A stretch of 64,000 nucleotides of DNA from Actinoplanes sp. TBRC 11911 (lineage in GTDB: Bacteria; Actinomycetota; Actinomycetes; Mycobacteriales; Micromonosporaceae): positions 156,056 through 220,055 of the forward strand of contig NZ_JABBNC010000013.1 in assembly GCF_012933445.1 (NCBI RefSeq). The letters run 5' to 3'. A model generated the notes under the pieces. That model was given only the letters and a program-made list of their open reading frames with translations, ran no database searches and was not told where the DNA came from. Each line of letters starts with the position of its first letter. Position 1 is the stretch's first letter. This document shows positions 17,529 through 26,044 of the stretch, piece by piece. The position numbers and the translations under genes are program-made.

Positions 17529-19139
17529 TTGGCTCGGCGTACAGGCTTCATCGCTCAAATCCAGCGCGAACACGCGCGTCAGGTTCGAGCAGCCCAACAG
17601 GCTCAGACGGCGTACGTGCGTCAGCAGCAAGCAATGCACCGGGCGGCTGAACAGGCGGCCAAGGCAGCTCAGCGTGCCGCAGCGGCTGACGAACGTGAAC
17701 GCAAACGCCTGTACGCCGAGGCACGCGCCGCCGCGGTCGCCGCCGACAACGCGGATGTCCAGGCCCGGCTGGAGGAGCTTGAGCAACTCCTGCAGGCCAC
17801 CTTGGACGTCGACGACCACATCGACTTCGCCCGGTTGAAGAAACGGATTCAGCATCCGCCGTTCGATCCTGGGCAGCTGGCCCAGCCGATCCCTGCGCCC
17901 GATTGGCAGCGCTTCGAACCCCCGGCACCAGCCGGGCTCGGAAAATTGTTCGGTGGGCAAGGCAAATATCAGCAGCAGCTGGCGGCGGCGCAAGCGCAGT
18001 TCCAGACCGCTCAAGCTCAGCACGCCGCGGCGGACGCCGACCGGCAACGCCGTCTCGCTGCCGCCTACCAGAGCTACCAGCAGCACTGCCAGCGAGTCGA
18101 AGCGCAGGCCGCCACCCACAACGCGGAGGTAGACCGGTTCGCGGCTGCGTTTGCCGCGGGCGAGCCGCAGGCCGTGGTCGACTACTTCAGCATGGTGCTA
18201 GCCAACTCGGTCTACCCGGACGATTTCCCGCAGCAGTACCGCCTGGCCTACGTCCCGGAATCGCGTCAGCTCGTCGCCGAGTACGAACTACCCACCCTTG
18301 ATGTGGTGCCCGCGGTCCGGGAACACCGCTACGTCAAGACTCGTGACGAGATCACGTCCACGGCCAGGCCGGCCAAGGACATCCGCGAGCGCTACACCTC
18401 GGTGGTCACCCAGGTCACCTTGCGGACCGTGCACGAGCTGTTCGAGTCTGATCGCACCGCCCTGGTGGACACGATCGTGTTCAACGGCGTCGTGGACACC
18501 TCCGATCCGCGCACCGGCCAAGCCGTCCGGCCGTGCCTGGTCACCCTGCGCACTACCCGTGAGCAGTTCACTGCCCTCAACCTGGCCAAGGTCGATCCGG
18601 CAGCATGCCTGCAACACCTGAGCGCATCGGTGTCCAAACGACCTGAGGAACTCGCCGCTGTACGCCCGGTGCTCGAGTTCGACATGGTCGACAAACGGTT
18701 CATCGACGAGGTGGACGTCCTGGCCGACCTCGACGAACGTCCGAACCTGCTGCGTCTGACCCCGTCTGATTTCGAATCGTTGATCCAGAACCTGTTCACC
18801 AAGATGGGCTTGGACACCAAGCAAACGCGGGCGTCGCGCGACGGTGGCGTCGACTGCGTCGCGTTCGATCAGCGACCGATCTTCGGCGGCAAAGTCGTCA
18901 TCCAGGCCAAACGCTACCGCCACACCGTCGACGTGTCTGCCGTGCGTGACCTGTACGGCACCTTGCAAAACGAAGGCGCGTCCAAAGGAATCCTTGTCAC
19001 CACCAGCGGCTACGGCCCTACCTCGTACGAGTTCGCGTCCGGCAAACCCCTCGAACTCATCGACGGCGCGAATCTGCTGTATCTGCTCGCCGAACACGCC
19101 CAACTCAAGGCCCGTATCGACCCCACCGAACTCGACTAG
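17529..19139 (+). CDS. Mrr-type restriction endonuclease with long coiled-coil N-terminus
   Basis: The start is TTG at 17529, chosen because GGAGGGG lies 4-11 bases before it. The product has 536 residues. Residues 1-75 and 150-215 are Ala/Gln/Arg-rich coiled coil. The C-terminal 130 residues form an Mrr-type nuclease: SDFESLIQNLFTKMGLDT (about 415), Asp in DGGVDCVAF (about 441) and QAKRYRHTV (about 458), i.e. the D-(E/Q)-x-K site with Gln in place of Glu as in many Mrr proteins, then ILVTTSGY. Mrr enzymes cut modified foreign DNA (type IV restriction). It follows the integrase by 155 bases; that gap contains an in-frame stub (ATG 17383) of about 48 residues I could not identify. Confidence 0.8.
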   Translation: MARRTGFIAQIQREHARQVRAAQQAQTAYVRQQQAMHRAAEQAAKAAQRAAAADERERKRLYAEARAAAVAADNADVQARLEELEQLLQATLDVDDHIDFARLKKRIQHPPFDPGQLAQPIPAPDWQRFEPPAPAGLGKLFGGQGKYQQQLAAAQAQFQTAQAQHAAADADRQRRLAAAYQSYQQHCQRVEAQAATHNAEVDRFAAAFAAGEPQAVVDYFSMVLANSVYPDDFPQQYRLAYVPESRQLVAEYELPTLDVVPAVREHRYVKTRDEITSTARPAKDIRERYTSVVTQVTLRTVHELFESDRTALVDTIVFNGVVDTSDPRTGQAVRPCLVTLRTTREQFTALNLAKVDPAACLQHLSASVSKRPEELAAVRPVLEFDMVDKRFIDEVDVLADLDERPNLLRLTPSDFESLIQNLFTKMGLDTKQTRASRDGGVDCVAFDQRPIFGGKVVIQAKRYRHTVDVSAVRDLYGTLQNEGASKGILVTTSGYGPTSYEFASGKPLELIDGANLLYLLAEHAQLKARIDPTELD

Positions 19140-19143
19140 CCAA

Positions 19144-19181
19144 TTCAGGAATGGCTCAGGCAGCCCTGAAGTAGCTGAGCC
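19144..19181 (+). other. Interleaved inverted repeats (pseudoknot-like) after the mrr stop
   Basis: TTCAGG (19144-19149) pairs with CCTGAA (19165-19170), and GGCTCAG (19153-19159) pairs with CTGAGCC (19175-19181). The two stems are interleaved, the geometry of an H-type pseudoknot, 5 bases after the stop of the Mrr gene. It could act as an atypical terminator or 3' stabiliser; there is no T tract. Confidence 0.3.
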
Positions 19182-19423
19182 GTCGTGACCACGGACAGAC
19201 GACTCTCCTCTTTCAACCCCAAGGTCAGCGGGGCAGCACTGAGCTACCCAGGGCCGGGACCGCGAGCGGGTTCGGGCAGCGGGCCGGCGCTGGTGTCATC
19301 GGGTCGGGCGCGGACCGGGGTGCTCCGCCCGCGAAATCGCGACGGCCCAAGGTGTCACGCCGCGGCTTCATGGTAGAGCCGCTTATTCTTTCGATGCGGG
19401 TCGTACCGCTGTCGGGATTTGCA

Positions 19424-19657
19424 TCACGCTTCGTGAGGGGCGCCGTCAGAGCGATGCGATGGTCGCCCGACTGTCTCGAACTTCCCTTCGGAGACTGCTT
19501 GCGGTCCGACCACATGTTGTAACGCGTGGAGGCCATCTACGCCGTGCTTGTCGCTGATATGACGTACTAGTCCGATGTACGAGCGGTATCGCAGATAAGG
19601 GAGCAGGGCCGACAGGGCGGCAGCCGCCGGGATCAGGCCCAAGACGAAAATGGACAC
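19424..19657 (-). CDS. Small single-pass membrane protein, 77 residues
   Basis: The start is GTG at 19657 with GGAGGG nine bases upstream. Residues 1-20 (MSIFVLGLIPAAAALSALLP) form a membrane segment followed by a basic, helical cytoplasmic part (YRSYIGLVRHISDKHGVDGL). Short proteins of this kind, a membrane anchor then a region ending in a HG-x-x-GL motif, are common and uncharacterised in actinomycetes. The gene stands alone between Mrr and a hypothetical gene on the same strand. Confidence 0.5.
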   Translation of the reverse strand: MSIFVLGLIPAAAALSALLPYLRYRSYIGLVRHISDKHGVDGLHALQHVVGPQAVSEGKFETVGRPSHRSDGAPHEA

Positions 19658-19780
19658 AGGAACTAACCCTCCGTGGGTCGTTCCCGGTGCTCATCTCCGG
19701 GCGACTGCGGCCGGGTCTCAGCTTTCGAGACGCACAATGCCCATGCAGCGCGAGCGGTAAAACAAGGGTGTAGCCGCAGT

Positions 19781-20296
19781 CTACCTGATGCGCCACGTCT
19801 CCGAAAGCGGGTGAAACACGCGTCGAGCGATGCCCTTACGGTCGTGTTCAGGTGCTTGGGCTCTCGCCTCCTCGATCGTTTCCAGAGCGTGGTGCCAGCC
19901 GCGTACCAAGCCCACAATATCCAGGAGCCAAGCACGCTCCAAGCGTGCGTGGCCATGTCGGCATCCAACCTCGTACCAAACGGTGGGTCCGTGCCAGTCG
20001 TCGGTGAACACCCAGTTCAAGAATCCTTCGTGGCGGCGCCCACTTCGCGAGATACCCACGAATAGAAACCGCTCGCCGCCCTCGGACAGTGGAAATCTGT
20101 AGACCTCTCCCAGGCGACACCCACGGGCTGGACATCGAATCTCAAGCACCTGCATCCGTGCCTGAGTAGCGCTGGCGAGACCGCCAAGCCATGCCGCAGC
20201 GTTCTTCGACGCCTCCGCATGTTCACGCTTCTCGAGCGGTGTTGCTTCGGCTCGAAGCCTGAGCCACGCGTCGTGCTCGTCCCGACCATAGGTCAT
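19781..20296 (-). CDS. Hypothetical protein with Cys/His clusters, 171 residues
   Basis: The ATG at 20296 is taken as the start; TTG at 20302 is in frame. After a helical N-terminus (HDAWLRLRAEATPLEKREHA), VLEIRCPARGCRLGEVYRFP (about residues 50-70) and VGCRHGHARLER (about 112-123) supply three Cys and two His that could form a zinc site, with a beta-rich stretch between. The end is helical. No family is recognised. It is the first gene of a short minus-strand pair with the 77-residue membrane protein. Codon use is less GC-biased than in the core genes. Confidence 0.55.
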   Translation of the reverse strand: MTYGRDEHDAWLRLRAEATPLEKREHAEASKNAAAWLGGLASATQARMQVLEIRCPARGCRLGEVYRFPLSEGGERFLFVGISRSGRRHEGFLNWVFTDDWHGPTVWYEVGCRHGHARLERAWLLDIVGLVRGWHHALETIEEARAQAPEHDRKGIARRVFHPLSETWRIR

Positions 20297-20775
20297 AACC
20301 AATAATGGACCCGCACCGCGGCCTCACGACAAAGGCAGGACCGCCGGGGCTATTGCAACGTGACTTCGCAGATCGCCGTCGTAGCGGCAGGGGCCGAGAG
20401 GAATCCGGCTCCCGGCCCCTCTCGTTCCCGGTTTCCCCGTCTCGATATCCGAGACCGCTGAAGGCCTTTCTGTAAGGACGCAGCCACGCCCTGGACCCAC
20501 GCGACGGCACGAAGTGGCGTAGGCCTGGCGGCGCCAATCCCCCGGTGCACGATGACGAAGCGATCCCGAACGAGCCGTCGTACGGAGTGGCTGCAACGCA
20601 GGGCGCGTTAAATGTCGTCGCGCTGCCCGCCATCATGCCGTTGCGGTGAACGCGCGGAATCACACCGACGCCGCCGGACACGGTGATCAAACTGATCCGA
20701 GCTCGCCTTCGCGTCGGAACCCGAGCTCTGACACGCAGGCGACCGGCGTGCGCTGGTCTACCCGCGGCGGGGAGG
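20297..20775. other. Gap of about 480 bases without a convincing gene
   Basis: It lies between two divergent genes, so it must hold their promoters. The ORFs crossing it on either strand lack ribosome binding sites and sensible composition. I saw no repeat, RNA gene or integrase-type site. Confidence 0.4.
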
Positions 20776-22994
20776 ATGGGTGATGTGGCTGCGGGTGTTT
20801 CGTCCCGGCCGGCACCGCAGGTGCTCGAAGCGGTGCTGGAACGGTTGACATACGTGAACGAGGAGACCGGGTACACGGTGGCCCGGGTAGCGACCGGCCG
20901 CGGGTCGGACCTGATGACCGTGGTCGGCGCCCTGCTGGGCGCACAACCGGCGAGAGCCTGCGAATGCGCGGCTGGTGGTCCTCACACGCCCAGCACGGCC
21001 GACAGTTCGAGGTGGTCTCCTACAGCACCGTGCTGCCCGCCACGATCCAGGGCATCCGCCGCTACCTGGGCTCCGGGCTGATCAAAGGGATCGGGCCGGT
21101 GTTCGCCGAACGGATCGTCGACCACTTCGGCGAAGACACCCTGCGGGTCATCGAAGAGGAAGCCGGTCGACTGGTCGAAGTGCCGGGGCTGGGCCCGAAG
21201 CGTACGGGAAAAATCACCGCGGCCTGGCAGGAGCAGAAAGCCATCAAGGAAGTGATGGTGTTCCTGCAAGGTGTCGGAGTGTCCACATCGATCGCCGTGC
21301 GGATCTACAAGAAATACGCCGAGAAGTCGATCGACGTGGTCAAGACCGAGCCGTACCGGCTGGCCTCCGACGTGTGGGGCATCGGCTTCAAGACCGCCGA
21401 CACGATCGCGCAGGCCGTCGGGATCCCGCACGACAGCCCCGAACGGGTGAAAGCCGGCCTGCAATACACCCTGTCGCAGGCCACCGACAACGGCCACTGC
21501 TACCTGCCCGCCGACCAACTGATCACCGACGCCACCAAAATCCTCGACGTGCCCACCGGTCTGGCCGCCGGCTGCCTGGACGAACTGGTCACCGAGGAAG
21601 GCGTCGTCCGCGAGACCCTGCCCGGCCCGGACGGGCCGACCGCGGCGATCTACCTGATCCCGTTCCACCGGGCCGAGATGTCGCTCGCGGGCTCGCTGCT
21701 GTCGTTGTTGCGCGACCGCGACGACCGGATGCCGCACTTCGCCGCCGTGGACTGGACGAAAGCCCTGGCCTGGCTGAAAGCCCGCACCGGCACCGACCTC
21801 GCCCCCGAACAAGAGCAGGCCGTGCGGCTCGCGCTGACCGCCAAGGTCGCCGTCCTGACCGGTGGTCCCGGCTGCGGAAAGAGCTTCACCGTCCGCTCGA
21901 TCGTCGAGCTCGCCGCCGCGAAGAAGGCGAAGATCCTGCTGGTCGCCCCGACAGGGAGGGCCGCGAAACGCCTCGCCGAACTCACAGGCCAGCCCGCGGC
22001 CACCGTGCACCGGCTGCTCAAGCTGCAACCCGGCGGCGAGGCCAGCTACGACCGGGACAACCCCCTCGATGTCGACCTGCTCGTGGTCGACGAAGCCTCC
22101 ATGCTCGACCTGATCCTGGCCAACAAACTCGTCAAGGCCGTCCCGCCCGGCGCACACCTGCTGCTGGTCGGCGACGTCGACCAACTTCCCTCGGTCGGCG
22201 CCGGGGAGGTGCTGCGCGACCTGCTCGCCGCTGACACCATTCCCCGCGTACGCCTGACCAAAGTGTTCCGTCAGGCCGCCGACTCGGGCGTGGTCAGCAA
22301 CGCCCACCGAATCAACGCCGGAAAACCGCCGATCCTGGACGGCATGCGCGACTTCTTCCTGTTCGCCTGCGACGACACCGAAGCCGCAGCCGACCTCACC
22401 GTCGATGTCGCCTGCAACCGCATCACCGCGAAATTCGGCCTCGACCCCCGCCGCGACATCCAAGTGCTGGCCCCGATGCACCGCGGCCCCGCCGGAGCCG
22501 GCGCGCTCAACACCCTGCTGCAGCAGCGACTCACCCCGCCCCATGACGGCTTGCCTGAACGCCGGGCCGGCGGGCGGGTGTTCCGCGTCGGCGACAAGGT
22601 CACCCAGATCCGCAACAACTACGACAAAGGCCAGAACGGAGTCTTCAACGGCACCCTCGGCGTCATCACCGCCCTCGACCCCGACGAGCAAACCCTGACG
22701 GTCCGCACCGACGAGGACGAGAGCATCGACTACGACTTCGACGAACTCGACGAGCTGGCCCATGCCTACGCGATGACCATCCACCGCTCGCAAGGCTCCG
22801 AATACCCCGCCGTGGTCATCCCGATCACCACCAGCGCCTGGATGATGCTGCAACGCAACCTGCTCTACACCGCCATCACCCGCGCCAAAAAGCTCGTCGT
22901 GCTGGTCGGCTCCCGCCGAGCGCTGGGCGCCGCCATCCGCACCGTCAGCGCCGGCCGCCGCCACACCGCCCTCACCCACCGCCTCGCCAGATAG
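20776..22994 (+). pseudogene. recD2: RecD2-like SF1B helicase gene with a one-base frameshift
   Basis: The first piece (ATG 20776 or, better placed after GGGGAGG, GTG 20785) encodes the RecD2 N-terminus (LERLTYVNEETGYTVARV, VVGALLGAQP). At GG 20949-20950 one G appears missing: with GGG the frame would continue as PGESLRMRGWWSSHAQHG, the usual RecD2 sequence, straight into the large ORF (ATG 20964, 676 residues). That ORF holds tandem helix-hairpin-helix (LGSGLIKGIGP, EVPGLGPKR), P-loop TGGPGCGKS, Walker B LLVVDEASM, GDVDQLPSVGAGEVL, SH3-like insert and AMTIHRSQGSEYP plus LYTAITRAKK. The restored protein would be about 736 residues, normal for RecD2, a 5'-3' DNA helicase. Mutation or a homopolymer sequencing error are both possible. 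Confidence 0.8.
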
Positions 22995-23236
22995 GACACC
23001 AGACGCGCACCGATCCATGCGCCGCTCGCGCCTCGGCGACCCCTCGCTGGCGGCAAAGCACGACCCGCGGCCGAGCTACCGTCGCTACACGATCGCGGCG
23101 TGCAAGGCCACCTCGGCGCCCTGCGCAACACCGGCACCGTCTTGGACGTCGATCGTGACGCGTCTCGGCCTGCGAGCAATGGTCATCGGCAACGGTTACA
23201 TCAACCTCGGCCGCCGTGATCGCCCCTGTTGGCCGC

Positions 23237-24355
23237 CTAACTGCCTTGTGGCCGGCCTGTCCGCGGCGCGGATACATCGACTGTGTACGGGTGGACGTGC
23301 GCATCTGAAAGGTTAACCGGCCGAAACCATTCCTCTACCCGCATGTTCGTCACACGCATCCTGGAAGTGAAGTCTTCGTCGTCTTCGAAGCCGTCGAGCT
23401 CCCTGCGGTACAAAAACTCGTGGTCCAAGTCATCGAACGCAGCGTCTTCAAACGCGCTGTACAGATCGCCGATCGTGTCGGCATCAAGCAAGTCGTGCAT
23501 CTCGAGGAACGCGCGCGCCCGCTCGACGAGAACGTGCAAAGCGAGCGCTTCGGCGACAGAGGCCGGCGACGCCCAGTGCGGCTGAGTGAGCCGCCCGGTC
23601 ACCACGATCGTGACAATGAGGAAGTTGCGGGTAAATCGAAGGTCGTAGCGGTGCGCGAACCTGTCCGGTAAGCCACCCAACACGAAGTAAGCGTGGTCGC
23701 CGTCGGTGGGGGTGTCATTGCCGCTGTCACGCAACGTCTCAATATCTTCGAACAACTCGTCGACAAGTAGCGTCGCCGCAAAGATCAGCGCCCCGGCGGC
23801 TAAACGCGCCTCGTCTGACTGACCATCCACGCCGTCGAACACCTCACGATTGAACGCGCGCATCTGCTCAGCATGTCGCATCGTCCACCCGCGCCAGTCA
23901 ATCTCGCCCTCCGAACGAGCCGGGTCAGCCAAACCCCGCTGCTTGTGCCTGTGCCAAATCGCCCGTTCGGCCGGGTCAGCCGGCGGAAGCTCGGCGTCGT
24001 CCGGTACTTGAAGGCCAACCTCGGCAAAGCGCTCGTCCAACGCCACTTCGCATTTGACCAGTCGCCAGTCAGCGAGTAGCTCAGAGCGTTTTAGGACGCT
24101 GACCACGACCTCACGCGCCGCCGCCTCGGCAACCGGCAGCGAGTCAGCCTCGATTACCAGAAGTACCGAAGCGCCTTCAGGGTGGGCACCGACCCAATAC
24201 CGGTCCAGCACCACGTCGACGCCCTCGGGCCCGTCGACGGCATCGATCTCGTCCAAGATCCGGCTCAGCAGCGACGCAGCACCTTCGACTTGCAGCGGGT
24301 CCATCTTCGGGCCGCCGCTCGACAACCCCAGAACGACAGAAACTCCATACTCCAC
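23237..24355 (-). CDS. Hypothetical protein, paralogue A of the island pair (372 residues)
   Basis: The start is GTG at 24355, without an obvious Shine-Dalgarno sequence. The family is unknown to me. The N-terminal 120 residues are an alpha/beta region (LLSRILDEIDAVDGPEGVDV). The C-terminal half is closely related to the product of 24810-25523: HRYDLRFTRNFLIVTIVVTG here matches DRYDGRFARKFLVATVMVTG there, and DLYSAFEDAAFDDLDHEFLY matches DLYAAFEDAAFEDLDHEWLY. The shared part is mostly helical, with a hydrophobic strand or helix in the middle and a conserved acidic DLDHE motif. It lies downstream of int, xis and its paralogue on the same strand, so it is element cargo. Confidence 0.6.
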   Translation of the reverse strand: MEYGVSVVLGLSSGGPKMDPLQVEGAASLLSRILDEIDAVDGPEGVDVVLDRYWVGAHPEGASVLLVIEADSLPVAEAAAREVVVSVLKRSELLADWRLVKCEVALDERFAEVGLQVPDDAELPPADPAERAIWHRHKQRGLADPARSEGEIDWRGWTMRHAEQMRAFNREVFDGVDGQSDEARLAAGALIFAATLLVDELFEDIETLRDSGNDTPTDGDHAYFVLGGLPDRFAHRYDLRFTRNFLIVTIVVTGRLTQPHWASPASVAEALALHVLVERARAFLEMHDLLDADTIGDLYSAFEDAAFDDLDHEFLYRRELDGFEDDEDFTSRMRVTNMRVEEWFRPVNLSDAHVHPYTVDVSAPRTGRPQGS

Positions 24356-24809
24356 GGGCCGAGCATACGAGTCCGCCGATGATAAGGCCTCCCCGTGAGC
24401 TGGTATCCGGTCGGCTTCCTCATTCGCGAGCGGTGCGGCCCCGAAGCTTCCCCTTCACGCCAGGCAGGGGGCACAACCATAATCGATAAGCATCCTAGGA
24501 ACCTGGGCTGAAACCATTTCGTCAAGTGTTTGGGATCCACCAACGCTGCAACCACAATGAAGTCGCGAACACCGCGCCGACTAAATCCATCAGGAGACAT
24601 CGATGGGACGCTTCCCCCTGACCCCCACACTGCCAGTGTGGTGCGCAGGGCTGGCTGCGCTCGGGGAACGAGTGGCTCGACAAGCATAGCCATGCCCGCC
24701 CAACGAGACGATGCGCTGACTTGTTCTGCGGAAGACCAGTAAGCCGCCAGGCCGCAGCGCTCCACGCGAGCGATCGAGGGCGCGCGGCTGGAAGCCTTCT
24801 TGGGTCTGG
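24356..24809. other. Gap of about 450 bases between the two paralogous genes
   Basis: A minus-strand frame is open through most of it but has no ribosome binding site, start context or recognisable sequence, so I do not call it. It could be the relic of whatever separated the paralogues after duplication. Confidence 0.35.
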
Positions 24810-25523
24810 CTAGCACTCGGCTAGAAATGAATGGATATCTGTCTCAGACGTCGCTTCAAACCACAAGAGCTGACGGTCATCGGCGGCGCGTGGTTGCTCT
24901 GTGCCATCAGCACCGGCATTCAAGCCACTCAGCTTGGCGTCATAGAGCCACTCATGATCGAGGTCCTCGAACGCCGCGTCTTCAAACGCTGCGTACAGGT
25001 CGTGCGCCTGACGCCCGTCGAGACATCCGTGATCGCTCAGGAGCTCCTGAGCGCGTCGCACAACGATATGTAAAGCGAGCGCCTCGGCAAGGCAGGCCGG
25101 CGGTTTCCAGTGTGGCGCCGCCATTCTCCCGGTGACCATGACGGTCGCGACAAGAAACTTCCGGGCGAAGCGGCCGTCGTAGCGGTCCGCGAAACCTGGC
25201 GGCAGCTCGGCAAGCGCAAGGAAGTGCGAATCGTCATCTGCGACGACTCCGCCGTCCCGCGCCAAGGTCGCGATGTCCTCCATCACCTCATCGATGAATA
25301 TCTTTGACGCGACGACCAGCGAGCCGGCAGCGAGCGCAGCGGTCTGATCGTCATTCCCGCCGTCGCCGGCGAAATCGACCGCATCAAAGGCTCGAAGCGA
25401 CGCCGCGTACCCGGTCACCCGCTCACACCAAACGCCCTCCTCCCCCACGCCTTCGTCAGCGCCGGCCGCTTCCAAGCCGGGAAGTCGGCCAGCCTCCGCC
25501 GACGATTTAAACGCATTACTCAC
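24810..25523 (-). CDS. Hypothetical protein, paralogue B of the island pair (237 residues)
   Basis: GTG at 25523 is chosen over the upstream frame because GGGAG lies six bases before it. The product equals the C-terminal two thirds of paralogue A: an N-terminal variable part (residues 1-50), then AALAAGSLVVASKIFIDEVM, the DRYDGRFARKFLVATVMVTG block, APHWKPPACLAEALALHIVV and FEDAAFEDLDHEWLY, ending in LLWFEATSETDIHSF, the counterpart of EEWFRPVNLSDAHVHPY. No catalytic motif or known domain is visible. The gene follows the excisionase by about 100 bases on the same strand. Two diverged copies next to int/xis suggest a role tied to the element, such as maintenance or immunity, which is speculative. 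Confidence 0.65.
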   Translation of the reverse strand: MSNAFKSSAEAGRLPGLEAAGADEGVGEEGVWCERVTGYAASLRAFDAVDFAGDGGNDDQTAALAAGSLVVASKIFIDEVMEDIATLARDGGVVADDDSHFLALAELPPGFADRYDGRFARKFLVATVMVTGRMAAPHWKPPACLAEALALHIVVRRAQELLSDHGCLDGRQAHDLYAAFEDAAFEDLDHEWLYDAKLSGLNAGADGTEQPRAADDRQLLWFEATSETDIHSFLAEC

Positions 25524-25619
25524 CCTGTGCTCCCTTCTTGCCCAGCAGGCCGCGCTTTTCCCTCGGCGTTTGACCCATGCCAATTCTCACCCGATCGTTG
25601 ACCGTGATCACCGTGCCGG

Positions 25620-25844
25620 TCACTCACCCGCCTCGGAAACGGCGACGTCGAGCAGCGTAAGCAGGCCCTCGACCGGCACGACATAGCTCTTGCCGATCCG
25701 CAGCACGTTCACCGGAAACGTTCCTTTCTTGACCATCCCATAGGCCCTCGTCCGCCCGATCCGCAAAACCGAGGCAGCAGTCTCGACGTCCGTCGCCAAT
25801 CCCAATCGTCGAACCTCATCGATCGTCCACACGCGTTTGGGCAT
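25620..25844 (-). CDS. xis: Excisionase-like small helix-turn-helix protein
   Basis: ATG at 25844 is preceded by GAGGAG at a spacing of six, giving 74 residues; the longer frame to 25922 lacks such a signal. The protein has the MerR-like/excisionase winged helix pattern: TAASVLRIGRTRAYGMVKKG then TFPVNVLRIGKSYVVPVEGL. Proteins of this type bind attachment-site arms and steer the integrase toward excision. Unusually it lies downstream of int rather than before it; both are on the minus strand. Confidence 0.75.
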   Translation of the reverse strand: MPKRVWTIDEVRRLGLATDVETAASVLRIGRTRAYGMVKKGTFPVNVLRIGKSYVVPVEGLLTLLDVAVSEAGE

Positions 25845-25941
25845 CGCTTGCTCCTCACGCCAATTCATCAACTCCGAAGCGAGCGCGGCCGTAGAAGCTA
25901 CCGCCAATCCAGCCCACCACAACGTGAGACCGCGTAACAGT

Positions 25942-25968
25942 TGACAGGGGGTGACAGGGGGTGACGCG
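25942..25968. repeat. Iteron-like direct repeats between int and xis
   Basis: TGACAGGGGG occurs twice in tandem (25942-25951 and 25952-25961) and is followed by a partial third copy TGACG. The repeats lie about 100 bases upstream of the excisionase start in the only gap between xis and int. They could be binding sites for the excisionase or another element regulator. Confidence 0.45.
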
Positions 25969-26044
25969 CCCCGTCATCACCCGGCGGAACCCGGCACCAC
26001 CACGGCTCCCGGCCAAGCAGCGCCCGCACGCCATCCGAGCCAAC

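Noticed and set aside
17383..17838. 151-residue frame starting between the integrase and Mrr
   Set aside because: Only its first about 48 residues precede Mrr; the rest is out of frame with the nuclease. It may be a relic but has no recognisable match.
20982..23018. A 678-residue open frame antisense to recD2
   Set aside because: It is a GC-driven shadow: its composition is Gly/Val/Asp-rich with no motif, and the opposite strand encodes clear RecD2 helicase motifs.
24265..24816. 183-residue frame between the paralogues
   Set aside because: No ribosome binding site, Arg/Pro/Ser-rich composition, and it overlaps the start of paralogue A.
1..26000. A second copy of the tRNA-Pro 3' end marking the other attachment site
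   Set aside because: I scanned by eye for the tRNA end (CAGGATTTGAACCTGCGACC and neighbours) and found none; short partial matches near 4245 and 12425 are chance-level.
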